Below, in pieces: positions 9,192 to 19,942 of a stretch of DNA of 64,000 bases; position 1 is the stretch's first letter; every line of letters begins with the position of its first letter. Both the position numbers and the translations under genes were made by a program. The stretch is from Roseateles sp. XES5 (GTDB lineage: Bacteria; Pseudomonadota; Alphaproteobacteria; Rhizobiales; Rhizobiaceae), in NCBI RefSeq assembly GCF_020535545.1, contig NZ_CP084752.1, positions 1,161,501-1,225,500 of the forward strand, given 5' to 3'. The notes beneath the pieces were generated by a model. It made no database searches and was not told where the DNA came from. It saw only the letters and a list, made by a program, of their open reading frames with translations.

Positions 9192-9818
9192 ATGGCAAGT
9201 GCAATGCGGTATCACGAAGGTGACATCTCGGCCGCCGATGCCGCCCGCTATACCGGCGCCATCGCCATCGACACCGAAACGCTCGGCCTGATCCCGCGCC
9301 GCGACCGGCTCTGCGTCGTGCAGCTGTCGCCGGGCGACGGCACCGCCGACGTCATTCGCATCGCCGCCGGCCAGAAGGAAGCGCCGAACCTCACCGCCAT
9401 GCTGGAAGACACCGCACGCCAGAAGATCTTCCACTACGGCCGCTTCGACATCGCCGTGCTGTTCCACACCTTCGGCGTCACCACCACGCCGGTGTTCTGC
9501 ACCAAGATCGCCTCGCGCCTGACGCGGACCTATACCGACCGTCACGGCCTCAAGGACAACCTCAAGGAACTGCTCGAGGTCGACATTTCCAAGCAGCAGC
9601 AGTCCTCCGACTGGGCGGCGGAAACGCTCTCGCAGGCGCAACTCGACTATGCCGCCTCCGATGTGCTGCATCTTCATGCGCTGCGCGACAAGCTGATGGG
9701 CCGCCTCGTGCGCGACGGCCGGCTGGCCCATGCGGAAGCCTGCTTCGCCTTCCTGCCGACCCGCTCCAAGCTCGATCTTCTCGGCTGGGACGAGACCGAC
9801 ATCTTCGCCCATAGCTGA
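9192..9818 (+). CDS. RNase D-like DEDDy 3'-5' exonuclease
   Basis: 208-residue 3'-5' exoribonuclease of the short RNase D class found in alphaproteobacteria, without HRDC domains. The catalytic DEDDy set is visible: D27 and E29 (AIDTETLGL), D86 (HYGRFDIAVL), and Y153 with D157 (LDYAASDVLHL). The ATG at 9192 is preferred over the one at 9180 because GGGG sits 6 bases before it. By family it probably trims structured RNA or tRNA 3' ends, though the short form need not have the same substrate as full-length Rnd. It is followed after 8 bases by a DUF817 gene. Confidence 0.88.
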   Translation: MASAMRYHEGDISAADAARYTGAIAIDTETLGLIPRRDRLCVVQLSPGDGTADVIRIAAGQKEAPNLTAMLEDTARQKIFHYGRFDIAVLFHTFGVTTTPVFCTKIASRLTRTYTDRHGLKDNLKELLEVDISKQQQSSDWAAETLSQAQLDYAASDVLHLHALRDKLMGRLVRDGRLAHAEACFAFLPTRSKLDLLGWDETDIFAHS

Positions 9819-9826
9819 GCGCATCC

Positions 9827-10699
9827 GTGGAAACCGGCCGGCAGCACCAAACCGGGCCGACGCTGGAGCCGCTGCGCCGGCGCATCCGCGGCCGACTCGA
9901 AGCCCTTCGGCCGGGTCTTGCGGAATTCCTGCTGTTCGGGCTGAAACAGGCCTGGGCCTGCCTCTTCGGCGGGCTCATGCTCGGCCTCATCATCCTGACG
10001 AAGCTCATCTGGCAGCCGGACTGGCCGATCCATCGCTACGACGCGCTCTTCGTCCTGGCGCTCGCCATCCAGATCACCTTCCTGACGCTCAAGATGGAGA
10101 CCTTCGAGGAAGCCAAGGTCATCCTGATCTACCATCTCGTCGGCACGGCCATGGAGATCTTCAAGGTCCATATGGGCTCGTGGGCCTATCCCGAGGAGGC
10201 CGTCATCCGCCTTGGCGGCGTGCCGCTCTTTTCCGGCTTCATGTATGCCTCGGTCGGCAGCTACATGGCGCGCGCCATCCGCATCTTCGACATGCGCTTC
10301 ACGCACTACCCGCCCTTCTGGGCAACGGCGCTGCTGGCAATCGCCATCTACGCCAATTTCTATGCGCACCACTATGTCACGGATATCCGCCTCGGCCTCT
10401 TCGCGGCGACGGTGCTGCTCTTCGGGCGCGTGCGCATCTATTATACGGTGGAGCGCAAGGCACGCTGGATGCCGCTCGTCGTCGCCGCCTTCCTCACCAG
10501 CATCTTCCTCTGGATCGCCGAGAACATCGGTACGGCGACGGGCGTGTGGCTCTATCCGGACCAGCAGACCTGGCACATGGTGCCCTTCACCAAGCTCGGC
10601 TCGTGGTATCTGCTGCTCTATGTCAGCTTCGTGCTCGTGACGGTCGTCTGCCGTCCGCAGTCGCCCGATACCCCCGAAATCCGGCAGGATCAGGCTTAA
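9827..10699 (+). CDS. DUF817 family integral membrane protein
   Basis: 290-residue multi-pass membrane protein with a GTG start. About seven hydrophobic segments are seen between residues 40 and 275. DUF817 landmarks include MEIFKVHMGSWAYPE, PLFSGFMYASVGSYMARA, NFYAHHYVTDIR and IAENIGTATGVWLYPDQ. Repeated His, Glu and Asp near membrane faces suggest a carotenoid-biosynthesis-like or metal-dependent membrane enzyme fold, but that is speculation; the family has no established function. It follows the RNase D-like gene by 8 bases and is probably cotranscribed with it. Confidence 0.82.
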   Translation: METGRQHQTGPTLEPLRRRIRGRLEALRPGLAEFLLFGLKQAWACLFGGLMLGLIILTKLIWQPDWPIHRYDALFVLALAIQITFLTLKMETFEEAKVILIYHLVGTAMEIFKVHMGSWAYPEEAVIRLGGVPLFSGFMYASVGSYMARAIRIFDMRFTHYPPFWATALLAIAIYANFYAHHYVTDIRLGLFAATVLLFGRVRIYYTVERKARWMPLVVAAFLTSIFLWIAENIGTATGVWLYPDQQTWHMVPFTKLGSWYLLLYVSFVLVTVVCRPQSPDTPEIRQDQA

Positions 10700-10749
10700 C
10701 GCCCGGTTAACGCCCGAAGCGCTATCCTCCCGGCAACTGGAGGTTTGCC

Positions 10750-11988
10750 ATGTTGACACCCCTGCAGAGCGCGCAGTCCACCGCCGCCGTCTCGGCCATG
10801 CAGTCGCTCGTCGATACGATCGAGGAACGCCGCCGCGAGGAGGCGGAGAAGGCGAGCGGACGCAAGACCGACGACATCCGCGAGCAGGCGCACCTGCAAT
10901 CGGACGATACCGCGCGCCAGGCGAACGCCCGCATCAACGAGCACTTCTTCGGCAGCAATGCGCGCGGCGGCGATACGCTTGCCAAGCTGATCTCCCGCTT
11001 CAGCGATACGCTCGGCCTCAGCCAGCAGGAGGGCGAATCCGCCCGTGCCTTCGCCCAGCGCCTCGCCGACAAGCTTGCCCTCGTCGAGAGCATCGACCTG
11101 CCTGCCAAGGGCAGCACGCTCAACGTCTCCCTCCGTGCGCTCGGCACCAGCCTTGCAGCCGTCCAGCAGGCGATGAGCGGCCCCTCGGACGATGCCGCCG
11201 CCAATCTCGTCGCGCGCCTCGCCTTCGCGGGCGGCGTGACGCAGGGCGAAGGGGAAGCGGATGCCGATTACGAGCAGCGCCTTTCCGCCCTCCTGACGCG
11301 CCAGCGTGGCGAGTTGCCGGCCGACATCACGACCGTCGAGAAGACGTCGGGCCTTTCCGACCTCGGCCTCAAGGCGGCCGATCTCGTCGCCGCGATCCGC
11401 AATCCCTACGGTCCCGAAGCCGAGCGCGTGAAGGATGCGCTGGCCGAAAAGGCCGATGCGGAAAAGGCGCTGACGCCGGAGATGCGGAAGATCATCGCAC
11501 GCCTGGAGGATACCGCCGATCCGAAGACGATCGAGGAACTGAAGCTCGATCGTACCAAGCGCGACCCGACGCGCATCGAGGATGCGCAGACCCGCGGGGA
11601 GCGCGAGGACACGATCCGCACGCTCGAGGCCGGCAAGAAGCTCGAAGACGTCGAGAAGCTTCAGGACGCCGTGGGGCGCGCCCACGAGGAGGCGACGAAG
11701 GGCAAGACGGACGGCCGGAAACCCGCCGACGCCCTCGATACGATCCAGCTGCTTTCCGCCGGCACGGAAGCGACCGACACCGTCGAAAAGGCCACGGCGA
11801 AGAGTGGCGGGAAACCGGCCGACGCCAGGGAGGCGCCCGCCGAGAACAGCGCGGAAGCCGTGCACGACCTCGATGCGGCGAGCATCCGCGAGCAGCAGGA
11901 CCGCGAGGAAGCCAAGAAGGACATCTTCGTGCTGCGCGTCGACGACAACGGCATCTACGATCTCATCACGCGCCAGCTCGTTGCCTGA
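10750..11988 (+). CDS. Large helical rhizobial protein of unknown function
   Basis: 412 residues, highly charged, predicted mostly helical, with no signal peptide or membrane segment. A GGAGG ribosome binding site precedes the ATG. The N-terminus (QSTAAVSAMQSLVDTIEERRREE) and middle are amphipathic helices; residues about 260-390 are Glu/Lys/Asp-rich and coiled-coil-like. The end (FVLRVDDNGIYDLITRQLVA) is more ordered. It contains IRNPYGPEAERVK near residue 217, a motif also present in the unrelated-looking protein at 14304. I do not recognise a family. Convergent with the next gene across a repeat element. Confidence 0.75.
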   Translation: MLTPLQSAQSTAAVSAMQSLVDTIEERRREEAEKASGRKTDDIREQAHLQSDDTARQANARINEHFFGSNARGGDTLAKLISRFSDTLGLSQQEGESARAFAQRLADKLALVESIDLPAKGSTLNVSLRALGTSLAAVQQAMSGPSDDAAANLVARLAFAGGVTQGEGEADADYEQRLSALLTRQRGELPADITTVEKTSGLSDLGLKAADLVAAIRNPYGPEAERVKDALAEKADAEKALTPEMRKIIARLEDTADPKTIEELKLDRTKRDPTRIEDAQTRGEREDTIRTLEAGKKLEDVEKLQDAVGRAHEEATKGKTDGRKPADALDTIQLLSAGTEATDTVEKATAKSGGKPADAREAPAENSAEAVHDLDAASIREQQDREEAKKDIFVLRVDDNGIYDLITRQLVA

Positions 11989-12034
11989 CAGCCATGCCCT
12001 ATCGCTATTCCATTGAGGAAATGACGGCTGGTCC

Positions 12035-12137
12035 TAGAGCATGTCAGGTTCAGATTGAACCAGACGTGCTCCAAATTCTTTTGTTTTCGTTTGTCTTTTC
12101 GGGAAAACCGGTCCCCACTTTCCCTGACAAACTCTAG
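12035..12137. repeat. Modular palindromic repeat, copy 1 (modules B+C)
   Basis: Begins TAGAGCATGTCAGGTTCA, an imperfect palindrome with GTGCTC (module B), then runs through TTCTTTTGTTTTCGTTTGTC and GGAAAACCGGTCCCCACTTT to end TGACAAACTCTAG (module C). The same text recurs at 30010, 48269 and 49385. This copy lies between convergent genes, and its terminal CTA (12134-12136) is the stop codon of the minus-strand gene. It is an intergenic mosaic repeat of the kind known in rhizobia. Confidence 0.85.
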
Positions 12138-12469
12138 GGCTTGCGCCGCACGACCCCGATACGGGCGATGACCTCCGGCGGGATGGCGTAGCGGCGGATC
12201 GCATCCTTCTGGCTGCGCAGCCCGCACATTTCCCGCTGGATGAAGAAGGCCCAGACCTTGTCGGCCGCATCGTTCAGGAGGTCTTCGCGCTCCGCCGCGC
12301 CGCAGCCGGCGGCAAGGCGCTCGGAAAGCAGCGCGACCGCCTTCTCCACCTTCAGCCCGTGCCGGCCGAGCGAATCCGCCCGCTCGGCCATCAGTTCGTA
12401 TTCGAGGATGTTGAGGCCCGTCTCCCTGGTGAAGGAGGGGGCAAGCGCCTGCGGCGGGCGAACCGTCAT
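12134..12469 (-). CDS. Small conserved rhizobial protein of unknown function
   Basis: 111 residues, soluble, mostly helical and without Cys-rich or membrane features. The pattern LNILEYELMAERADSLGRHGLKVEKAV followed by KVWAFFIQREMCGLRSQKDAIRRYAIPPEVIARIG looks like an uncharacterised alphaproteobacterial family (possibly DUF6665, from memory and not checked). The stop codon TAG is supplied by the end of a repeat element. It lies 57 bases downstream of the nicotinamide phosphoribosyltransferase gene on the same strand and may be cotranscribed with it. No function is proposed. Confidence 0.75.
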   Translation of the reverse strand: MTVRPPQALAPSFTRETGLNILEYELMAERADSLGRHGLKVEKAVALLSERLAAGCGAAEREDLLNDAADKVWAFFIQREMCGLRSQKDAIRRYAIPPEVIARIGVVRRKP

Positions 12470-12526
12470 CTCTTGTCTCCTGTCGTCGGCCCCAAGATGA
12501 TGCCGCGCAGGCCGGACTGCAAGAGA

Positions 12527-13912
12527 TCAGCCGGCCGCGCGGGCGCGCACCGCGTCGAAGCTCCAGTCGACGAGGAGTTCACCGTCGCGCCAGACCGGCT
12601 GCAACCGGTTTTCCCGGCCTGCAAGCTGATCGACACGGGCCGCTTCCAGCCCGACATAGCCTTCGACCACCGCCTGGCGGCCGGCCTTGGAGGCCTTGAG
12701 GTTCATCGTGGCCGGGCGCTTGTAGACGTCATGCCAGGCGCCGGCGGTGTCCTGCCGGGCATTGGCCTTCATGGCGAAGGAATAGGTATCCCGGTTGACG
12801 CGCTGGAGGAGTCCCGCCCCCATGCCGAAGGCGATGTTCTCCGCCGAGAAGCCGAAGGCCTCGAGACGGCCGAGGATGAGGCCGATATCGGACGGCGAGA
12901 TGCCGTCGCCCTGGATGACGCGCACGCTGTTGTCGAGCACCTTGTAGCCCTTGCCGTTGAGATGCGTGCCGAAGGCATAGGCGAGCTGGCGCACGACCTG
13001 CACCGGCGTTTCCACCGGATCGCCGCTGTCCGGGCGCACGACGAGCGTGCCGCCCGCGGCCTGCACCTTCTCCTTGAGCTGCTTGCCCCAGATCTCCGCG
13101 ACGGCATTGTTGATGTCGTAACTGTCGGAAACGACGGCATAGAGACCCTTGCCGCCGAACTTGTCGATCATGTTGCCATAGGCTTCCGCCTCGCGCTCCT
13201 GTCCCCAGGAGGTCATGGTGGAGTGCTCGGAGGCCGGGATGGAGAAGCCGGCCATGTCGGCGCCGTAATAGCGGCGGGCATAGAGCACCGCGCTGACCGT
13301 ATCCGTGCCCATGAAATTGACGAGATGCGCCGTACCGCCGATGCCGGCCTGTTCGAAACTGGTGGTTCCGCGCGCGCCAAAATCGTGCAGGCGGAAGGGC
13401 AGGACGGCGGCCGGGTCGTCGCAGGTCCTTTCCAGGATCGGCTGGATGATCTGCTTCACCTTACGCGAATTGGAGGCCACAGTGCTCGGGTACCAGATGG
13501 CGCGCAGGAACGCCGTCTCGATATAGGAGGTCAGCCAGTAGCAGGCGGGATCGGTGTTGACGACCTGCGCCATCGGCACGCCGCGGCGCACCATCGTGCC
13601 CTCCGGCAGCGCCTCGATGAGGAGCGGCAGGTAGCCGCCGTGCTTGCGCACGATATGCGTCCAGCCCTCGCGGTTGAACGGCAGGCCATGCGCCGTGACG
13701 ATCCCCTCGGCCTCGTCGACATCCGCCATCGTCACCGGCTTCGACAGATATTCCTTGAGGAACATCTGGAGCCCGAAGAACAGCACTTCCGGGTGATCGG
13801 AATGGCCGCGCGCCTCGACATAGGACGAGATCGCCCGGGTTTCCGGCGGATATTGCAGGTAGTGGCTGAACTTGTAGCTGTCGGTGTTGAGGATGAGGTT
13901 GGTGAGGTTCAT
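12527..13912 (-). CDS. nadV: Nicotinamide phosphoribosyltransferase (NAMPT/NadV type)
   Basis: Makes nicotinamide mononucleotide from nicotinamide and PRPP, the one-step NAD salvage route. The 461 residues align by motif with animal NAMPT: D11 and Y13 in NTDSYKFSHY, the HDFGARGTTSFEQAGIGGTAHL loop, D204 in GTDTVS, H230 in PASEHSTMTSWG (the phosphorylated His in the family), and VRPDSGDP for ribose-phosphate. The Asp204 counterpart of human Asp219 is the residue thought to favour nicotinamide over nicotinate. The alternative name nicotinate phosphoribosyltransferase (PncB) fits less well. Confidence 0.88.
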   Translation of the reverse strand: MNLTNLILNTDSYKFSHYLQYPPETRAISSYVEARGHSDHPEVLFFGLQMFLKEYLSKPVTMADVDEAEGIVTAHGLPFNREGWTHIVRKHGGYLPLLIEALPEGTMVRRGVPMAQVVNTDPACYWLTSYIETAFLRAIWYPSTVASNSRKVKQIIQPILERTCDDPAAVLPFRLHDFGARGTTSFEQAGIGGTAHLVNFMGTDTVSAVLYARRYYGADMAGFSIPASEHSTMTSWGQEREAEAYGNMIDKFGGKGLYAVVSDSYDINNAVAEIWGKQLKEKVQAAGGTLVVRPDSGDPVETPVQVVRQLAYAFGTHLNGKGYKVLDNSVRVIQGDGISPSDIGLILGRLEAFGFSAENIAFGMGAGLLQRVNRDTYSFAMKANARQDTAGAWHDVYKRPATMNLKASKAGRQAVVEGYVGLEAARVDQLAGRENRLQPVWRDGELLVDWSFDAVRARAAG

Positions 13913-14303
13913 CGAAAGGTCTCCGCCGCATCCGCGGTCCGCAAATCCCCGGCGGCCGACAGTGCGGGCAAGATTTACGCGAGGTGAGCATAAGGGGCAA
14001 GGGCCGTGCCTCGCTGCGGATGCGAACGACGCGAACGACGCGAACGCGGCGTTAACCTTCTGTTAACCATAAAATGCCAATTGTTAGCGTCATAGTGGTT
14101 CGGAGTACCGGGGTTTCCCGTCCGGCACAGTTCGCGGTTCAGTGTTTCGCCGGTTTACCCGCCGCCTCCCGCAGAAATGCCCGGTTCGCCGGGCTGAAAG
14201 CTCACCAGCTCGCAGCGTCGCGCATGATGCGCCATCCGACGAATGATGGAACATTGGCAGGCCTTGCGATGCGGATGGCATCGACGGCGAACAGGAGGCA
14301 GGC
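13913..14303. other. Intergenic region between divergent nadV and the 14304 gene
   Basis: About 390 bases holding the promoters of both divergent genes. Seen inside are a short tandem run of GCGAACGAC (three copies near 14026-14050) and an AT-rich patch with two GTTAACC-like words (14051-14072) that may be a promoter core. No tRNA, small RNA or convincing operator was found. A partial NAD-responsive site could be expected here but I cannot point to one. Confidence 0.4.
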
Positions 14304-15971
14304 ATGCTGCCGCGTGTGGCGACGACGACCGGAACAGCACAGCCCTCCCCCGCCCTCGAGGGGCGGGTGGCGGTTGACGCCGCCGTCAAGCCGCAGCTTT
14401 CCGCCGCCGCCCTTGCCAATCTCAAGGCCGAAGTGCTGCTTCGCCTGCTCGAAACCATGCTGAAGCACATGCCGCGCACGGCCGAGCCCAGCCCCGGCCG
14501 CGATCTTCTGGAAACGCTGCTCGGCGCGCTGAAGGCCCTGCCCGGGCGCGACGGCGACAATGCCGGCAGGCTTGCCGATATCATCGCCCGATTGCCGCCG
14601 GCCCTGCGGCCAAGCGTCGAGAAGCTGATCTCCACCGTGCTCTCCGCGATGCCGACGCGCAGCCTCATCGAGATCGTGCGCAATCCCAACGGGCCGGAAG
14701 CCCAGAAGCTCGCCACCCTGATCGCGACCGGTCTCGACCTCGACAGCCCCGTTGCCGGCGCGGAGCGTCAGGCCAAGCCGGTGAGCCTCACCGCCCAGCA
14801 GCTCGCTGCCGTCGGCCGCCAAGGGGCGCAGCAGAGCGCACAGGCCCTTCAGACGAACCAGATGCCCGGCGATGCCCGCGCCCTTCAGGCGACGCTGAAA
14901 CGCATCTTCGACTTCGACACCGGCGGCAAGCCGCGTCCCCTGCCCGGCCGAGCGGCGGAGGCTGGCGCGGACCGGCAGATGCCGGCCGGAACGGCCCGCG
15001 CCGCAAGCGAGGCCCGCCCTGCCCAAATCGAACCCCACCTTCCGACGCCCGCCACCCGCGCCGCCAGCCCGCAGCAACCCGTGGACGCCAGCGAGGCCGC
15101 CGCCCGTCACAATGGCGCGGCGGAAGAAGCACGAACGGAAACGCCCGCCGTGAAGCGCGAGGCGCTGCCCCTCAAGGCACAGGACACCAACACGGCCGGA
15201 CAGGCGCTGGCCCGCAGCGTGCTGCAGGCCGTGGCGCGGGACCTGCCGCCCGCCCTTCTGACGCAGGCCGTCGTCCAGCTCGTCGAGAACCTGTCACCGG
15301 AGGAAGCGACGTTCCTGCGCACGCTGCTCGAGCGTCCGTTCGATCCCGCCATAGAGCAGGAAATCGCCCTGATCGTGCGCGAGCACGTGGACGAGGCGGC
15401 CGAAGAATTCCTGAAGCCCGAAACCGGCAGCGAGACACGCAAGGCCCGGCCCGACGGATTGCCGGCCGGCATGCAGCCCGCCACGGCGGAAGACGGCGAT
15501 GTCCCGCTTGCGAAGGGCGATGCCCTGGCCCTTGCCGGCGAAACCACCAGGGCAAAGCCTGACGCCACGCAGACCGCTTCGATACCATCGCAGCCGGCGG
15601 CGGAGCAGGAAGAGCCCCTGCCCTTGCCCCGGTCCCGCGATACGGCCGCGCCGATCGTCGACGCCACACCGGAAAGACTGCTTGCCACGCCCGTGCTGCG
15701 CGAGGGCGTGCCCGTTGCTTTCGTTCCCTATCTCCCGGCCGAAGAGGACCTCGAATGGCCGCAGAGCCGCGAGCCTGAAAAGGACGAGGAAACCGGCGGC
15801 GACAACGAAGACGAAGGCGGGGAAGCGGACGAGGATACGCAGGATGCACCCGCCGAGGACGAGCCGGAGACTGCCGACATGGCGCGCCGGCGCGAGAAGA
15901 CGGCGGAGATGGTGGGCGTGCTGGAACCCGGCCTCGTCTTCTACCAGAAGCTCGGCGACTACTGGACGTAA
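14304..15971 (+). CDS. Large low-complexity protein of unknown function
   Basis: 555 residues, no signal peptide or membrane span. Residues about 30-160 are helical and leucine-rich (ALANLKAEVLLRLLETMLKHM; TRSLIEIVRNPNGPEAQKLATL). A disordered Ala/Pro/Glu region (about 200-290) is followed by a second helical block (LLTQAVVQLVENLSPEEATFLRTLLERPFDPAIEQEIALIV). An acidic stretch near 490-530 precedes a defined end (VLEPGLVFYQKLGDYWT). The RNPNGPEA motif echoes the 10750 protein. I recognise no family; a scaffold or chaperone-like role is possible but unsupported. A good hairpin follows the stop. Confidence 0.68.
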   Translation: MLPRVATTTGTAQPSPALEGRVAVDAAVKPQLSAAALANLKAEVLLRLLETMLKHMPRTAEPSPGRDLLETLLGALKALPGRDGDNAGRLADIIARLPPALRPSVEKLISTVLSAMPTRSLIEIVRNPNGPEAQKLATLIATGLDLDSPVAGAERQAKPVSLTAQQLAAVGRQGAQQSAQALQTNQMPGDARALQATLKRIFDFDTGGKPRPLPGRAAEAGADRQMPAGTARAASEARPAQIEPHLPTPATRAASPQQPVDASEAAARHNGAAEEARTETPAVKREALPLKAQDTNTAGQALARSVLQAVARDLPPALLTQAVVQLVENLSPEEATFLRTLLERPFDPAIEQEIALIVREHVDEAAEEFLKPETGSETRKARPDGLPAGMQPATAEDGDVPLAKGDALALAGETTRAKPDATQTASIPSQPAAEQEEPLPLPRSRDTAAPIVDATPERLLATPVLREGVPVAFVPYLPAEEDLEWPQSREPEKDEETGGDNEDEGGEADEDTQDAPAEDEPETADMARRREKTAEMVGVLEPGLVFYQKLGDYWT

Positions 15972-15991
15972 CATCATCCTCCCAAAGAAAA

Positions 15992-16019
15992 AGCCCGCGG
16001 GGATCGCTCCCCGCGGGCT
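15992..16019 (-). terminator. Rho-independent terminator of rpsA
   Basis: A 12-bp perfect stem (AGCCCGCGGGGA and its complement) with a 4-base loop. On the minus strand it is followed by TTTTTCTTT, so it terminates rpsA; it may also stop the converging plus-strand gene. Confidence 0.88.
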
Positions 16020-16040
16020 CTTCATTTCGTAAGCGAAGGC

Positions 16041-17747
16041 TTACTCGGCGTTGTTGCGGTTCTTCAGAGCCGCGCCGAGGATGTCGCCGAGCGAAGCGCC
16101 CGAGTCGGACGAACCGAACTGTGCGACGGCTTCCTTCTCTTCGGCGATTTCCAGCGCCTTGATCGAAAGCTGGATCTTGCGATCCTTCTTCGAGAAGTTC
16201 AGGACGCGGGCGTCGACGGTCTGGCCGACCGAGAAACGCTCCGGACGCTGTTCGTCACGGTCACGCGACAGGTCGCCACGACGGATGAACGAGGTGATGT
16301 CTTCGTGGTTGACGAGCTTCACTTCGATGCCGCCATCGTTGACCGCGATGACTTCAGCCGAAACGACGGCGTTCTTGCGCAGGTCGCCGGAAGCGGCAGC
16401 TTCGCCGACCGAATCGCGGCCGAGCTGCTTGATGCCGAGCGAGATGCGCTCCTTGTCGACGTCCACATCGAGAACGACAGCCTTGACGACGTCGCCCTTG
16501 TTGAACTCCTCGATGACCTGCTCGCCCGGACGGTTCCAGTCGAGGTCGGAGAGGTGCACCATGCCGTCCACGTCGCCTTCGAGGCCGATGAACAGACCGA
16601 ACTCGGTCTTGTTCTTGACTTCGCCTTCGACTTCCGTGCCAGCCGGGTGGCTGTGCGCGAAGGCCTGCCACGGGTTCTCGAGGGTCTGCTTGAGACCGAG
16701 CGAGATGCGGCGCTTCGTCGGGTCGACTTCGAGAACGACAACGTCGACTTCCTGGCTCGTGGACAGGATCTTGCCGGGATGTACGTTCTTCTTCGTCCAG
16801 GACATTTCGGAGATGTGGATCAGGCCTTCGATGCCCGGTTCCAGCTCGACGAACGCACCGTAGTCGGTGATGTTCGTGACGGTACCGGAGATCTTCTTGC
16901 CGACCGGGTACTTCGTGCCGATGCCATCCCACGGATCCGACTCGAGCTGCTTCATGCCGAGCGAGATGCGGTGGGTTTCCTGGTTGATGCGGATGATCTG
17001 AACCTTGACCTGCTGGCCAATGGACAGGATTTCCGACGGATGGTTGACACGGCGCCATGCCATGTCGGTGATGTGCAGCAGGCCGTCGATGCCGCCCAGG
17101 TCCACGAACGCACCGTACTCGGTGATGTTCTTGACCACGCCGTCAACAACCTGGCCTTCTTCGAGGTTCTGAACGATTTCAGAACGCTGCTCGGCGCGCG
17201 ACTCTTCGAGAACCGTGCGGCGCGAAACGACGATGTTGCCGCGACGCTTGTCCATCTTGAGGATTTCGAAGGGCTGCGGGTTGTGCATGAGCGGCGTGAC
17301 GTCGCGGATCGGACGGATGTCGACCTGCGAACGCGGCAGGAAGGCGACGGCGCCGTCGAGATCGACGGTGAAGCCACCCTTGACCTGGTTGAAGATGACG
17401 CCTTCGACGCGCTCGCCGGCTTCGAACTTGACTTCGAGCTTGGCCCAGCTTTCTTCGCGGCGAGCCTTTTCGCGCGAGAGAACAGCTTCACCAAGCGCGT
17501 TTTCGATGCGCTCGACGTAAACTTCGACTTCGTCGCCGACCTTCAGCGTGCCGTCCTTCGACTTCGCGCCGAATTCCTTCAGCGGAACGCGGCCTTCAAC
17601 CTTGAGGCCGACGTCAACGATGGCGACGTCCTTTTCGATCGCGGTAACGATGCCCTTGGCGACGTAGCCTTCGGCGAGATCGTTAGCGGCGAAGGATTCC
17701 TGCAGAAGGGCTGCGAAATCTTCGCGCGTGGGGTTTGCTTGAGACAT
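16041..17747 (-). CDS. rpsA: 30S ribosomal protein S1
   Basis: Binds mRNA leaders and helps load them on the 30S subunit. The 568-residue protein has six S1/OB repeats. The first two are diverged, ribosome-binding ones (GYVAKGIVTAIEKDVAIVDVG at about 27, GVIFNQVKGGFTVDLDGAVAFLP at about 115). Four canonical RNA-binding repeats follow, with the G-YGAFV-L---GLIHIS pattern at about 200, 285, 372 and 460. The tail is rich in Gly, Ser and Glu. It is downstream of cmk, the usual cmk-rpsA arrangement. A strong terminator follows. No anomalies. Confidence 0.97.
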   Translation of the reverse strand: MSQANPTREDFAALLQESFAANDLAEGYVAKGIVTAIEKDVAIVDVGLKVEGRVPLKEFGAKSKDGTLKVGDEVEVYVERIENALGEAVLSREKARREESWAKLEVKFEAGERVEGVIFNQVKGGFTVDLDGAVAFLPRSQVDIRPIRDVTPLMHNPQPFEILKMDKRRGNIVVSRRTVLEESRAEQRSEIVQNLEEGQVVDGVVKNITEYGAFVDLGGIDGLLHITDMAWRRVNHPSEILSIGQQVKVQIIRINQETHRISLGMKQLESDPWDGIGTKYPVGKKISGTVTNITDYGAFVELEPGIEGLIHISEMSWTKKNVHPGKILSTSQEVDVVVLEVDPTKRRISLGLKQTLENPWQAFAHSHPAGTEVEGEVKNKTEFGLFIGLEGDVDGMVHLSDLDWNRPGEQVIEEFNKGDVVKAVVLDVDVDKERISLGIKQLGRDSVGEAAASGDLRKNAVVSAEVIAVNDGGIEVKLVNHEDITSFIRRGDLSRDRDEQRPERFSVGQTVDARVLNFSKKDRKIQLSIKALEIAEEKEAVAQFGSSDSGASLGDILGAALKNRNNAE

Positions 17748-17858
17748 TGAAACTCCTGATGTGCCAATGGCACGGGCGCCGGGGGTTAGCGTTGGTAATG
17801 AACGAGGCGCTATCCGCTGCCCATGGGCAGCAAATCCGGCGCGGGGACAGGCCTTGTT

Positions 17859-18490
17859 CTATTGCTTAAGCGCGGCGTCGATGAACGACTTTGCCGCCGA
17901 AAACGCCGCCTCTATACTCATTTCCGAGGTATCGAGCAAGTGTGCATCGTCGGCAGGCTTCAGCGGACTGTCCGCCCGGCCCATGTCGCGCTCGTCGCGG
18001 CGGCGGATATCCTCGAGGATCGTCCCATAATCGGCCACCCCGCCGCCGGCGAGGATCTCGTCGCAGCGGCGCCTGGCACGCACCTCGGCCGAGGCCGTGA
18101 CGTAGAGTTTGACCGGCGCGTCCGGGCAGACGACCGTGCCGATGTCGCGCCCGTCGAGCACCGTGCCCGGCTCGCGGGCGGCAAAGGCCTGCTGCGCCTC
18201 GACCAGCGCCCGGCGCACCGCGGGCATGACCGCGATCTTCGAGGCCGCCTCGCCGATGGCATGGGCCGACAGCACCGCGCGGTCGAGACCGCCGAGATCG
18301 AGCTTCCTCGCGACATCGGCGGCGATCGACTCGTCATCCAGCGGCAGGCCGCGATCGAGCAGGGCCTTTGCCGTCGCACGGTAGGTCAGCCCCGTATCGA
18401 GGTGATGGAAACCGTAGTCTTCCGCGATGCGGCGCGACAGCGTGCCCTTGCCGGCGGCGGCGGGACCGTCGATGGCAATGGTGAAGGTCA

Positions 18491-18491
<1 letters not shown>
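17859..18491 (-). CDS. cmk: Cytidylate kinase
   Basis: Phosphorylates CMP and dCMP to the diphosphates for nucleotide supply. The 210-residue NMP kinase starts [17 protein letters not shown] with the Walker A P-loop at residues 9-16. The substrate-binding LDTGLTYRA motif, the [12 protein letters not shown] segment and the lid-type [14 protein letters not shown] arginines are all visible. The ATG overlaps the aroA TGA by one base, so translation is coupled. A longer N-terminal open frame runs through aroA in another frame and is not part of the protein. The aroA-cmk-rpsA order is conserved in rhizobia. Confidence 0.95.

Positions 18492-19942
<1,451 letters not shown>

Noticed and set aside
14026..14050. 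Tandem GCGAACGAC triplet repeat as an operator
   Set aside because: Three direct copies of a short GC word without dyad symmetry; likely replication slippage.
16041..17747. Foreign patches in rpsA like those in pnp and infB
   Set aside because: The protein reads as rhizobial throughout and I saw no internal change in codon use.
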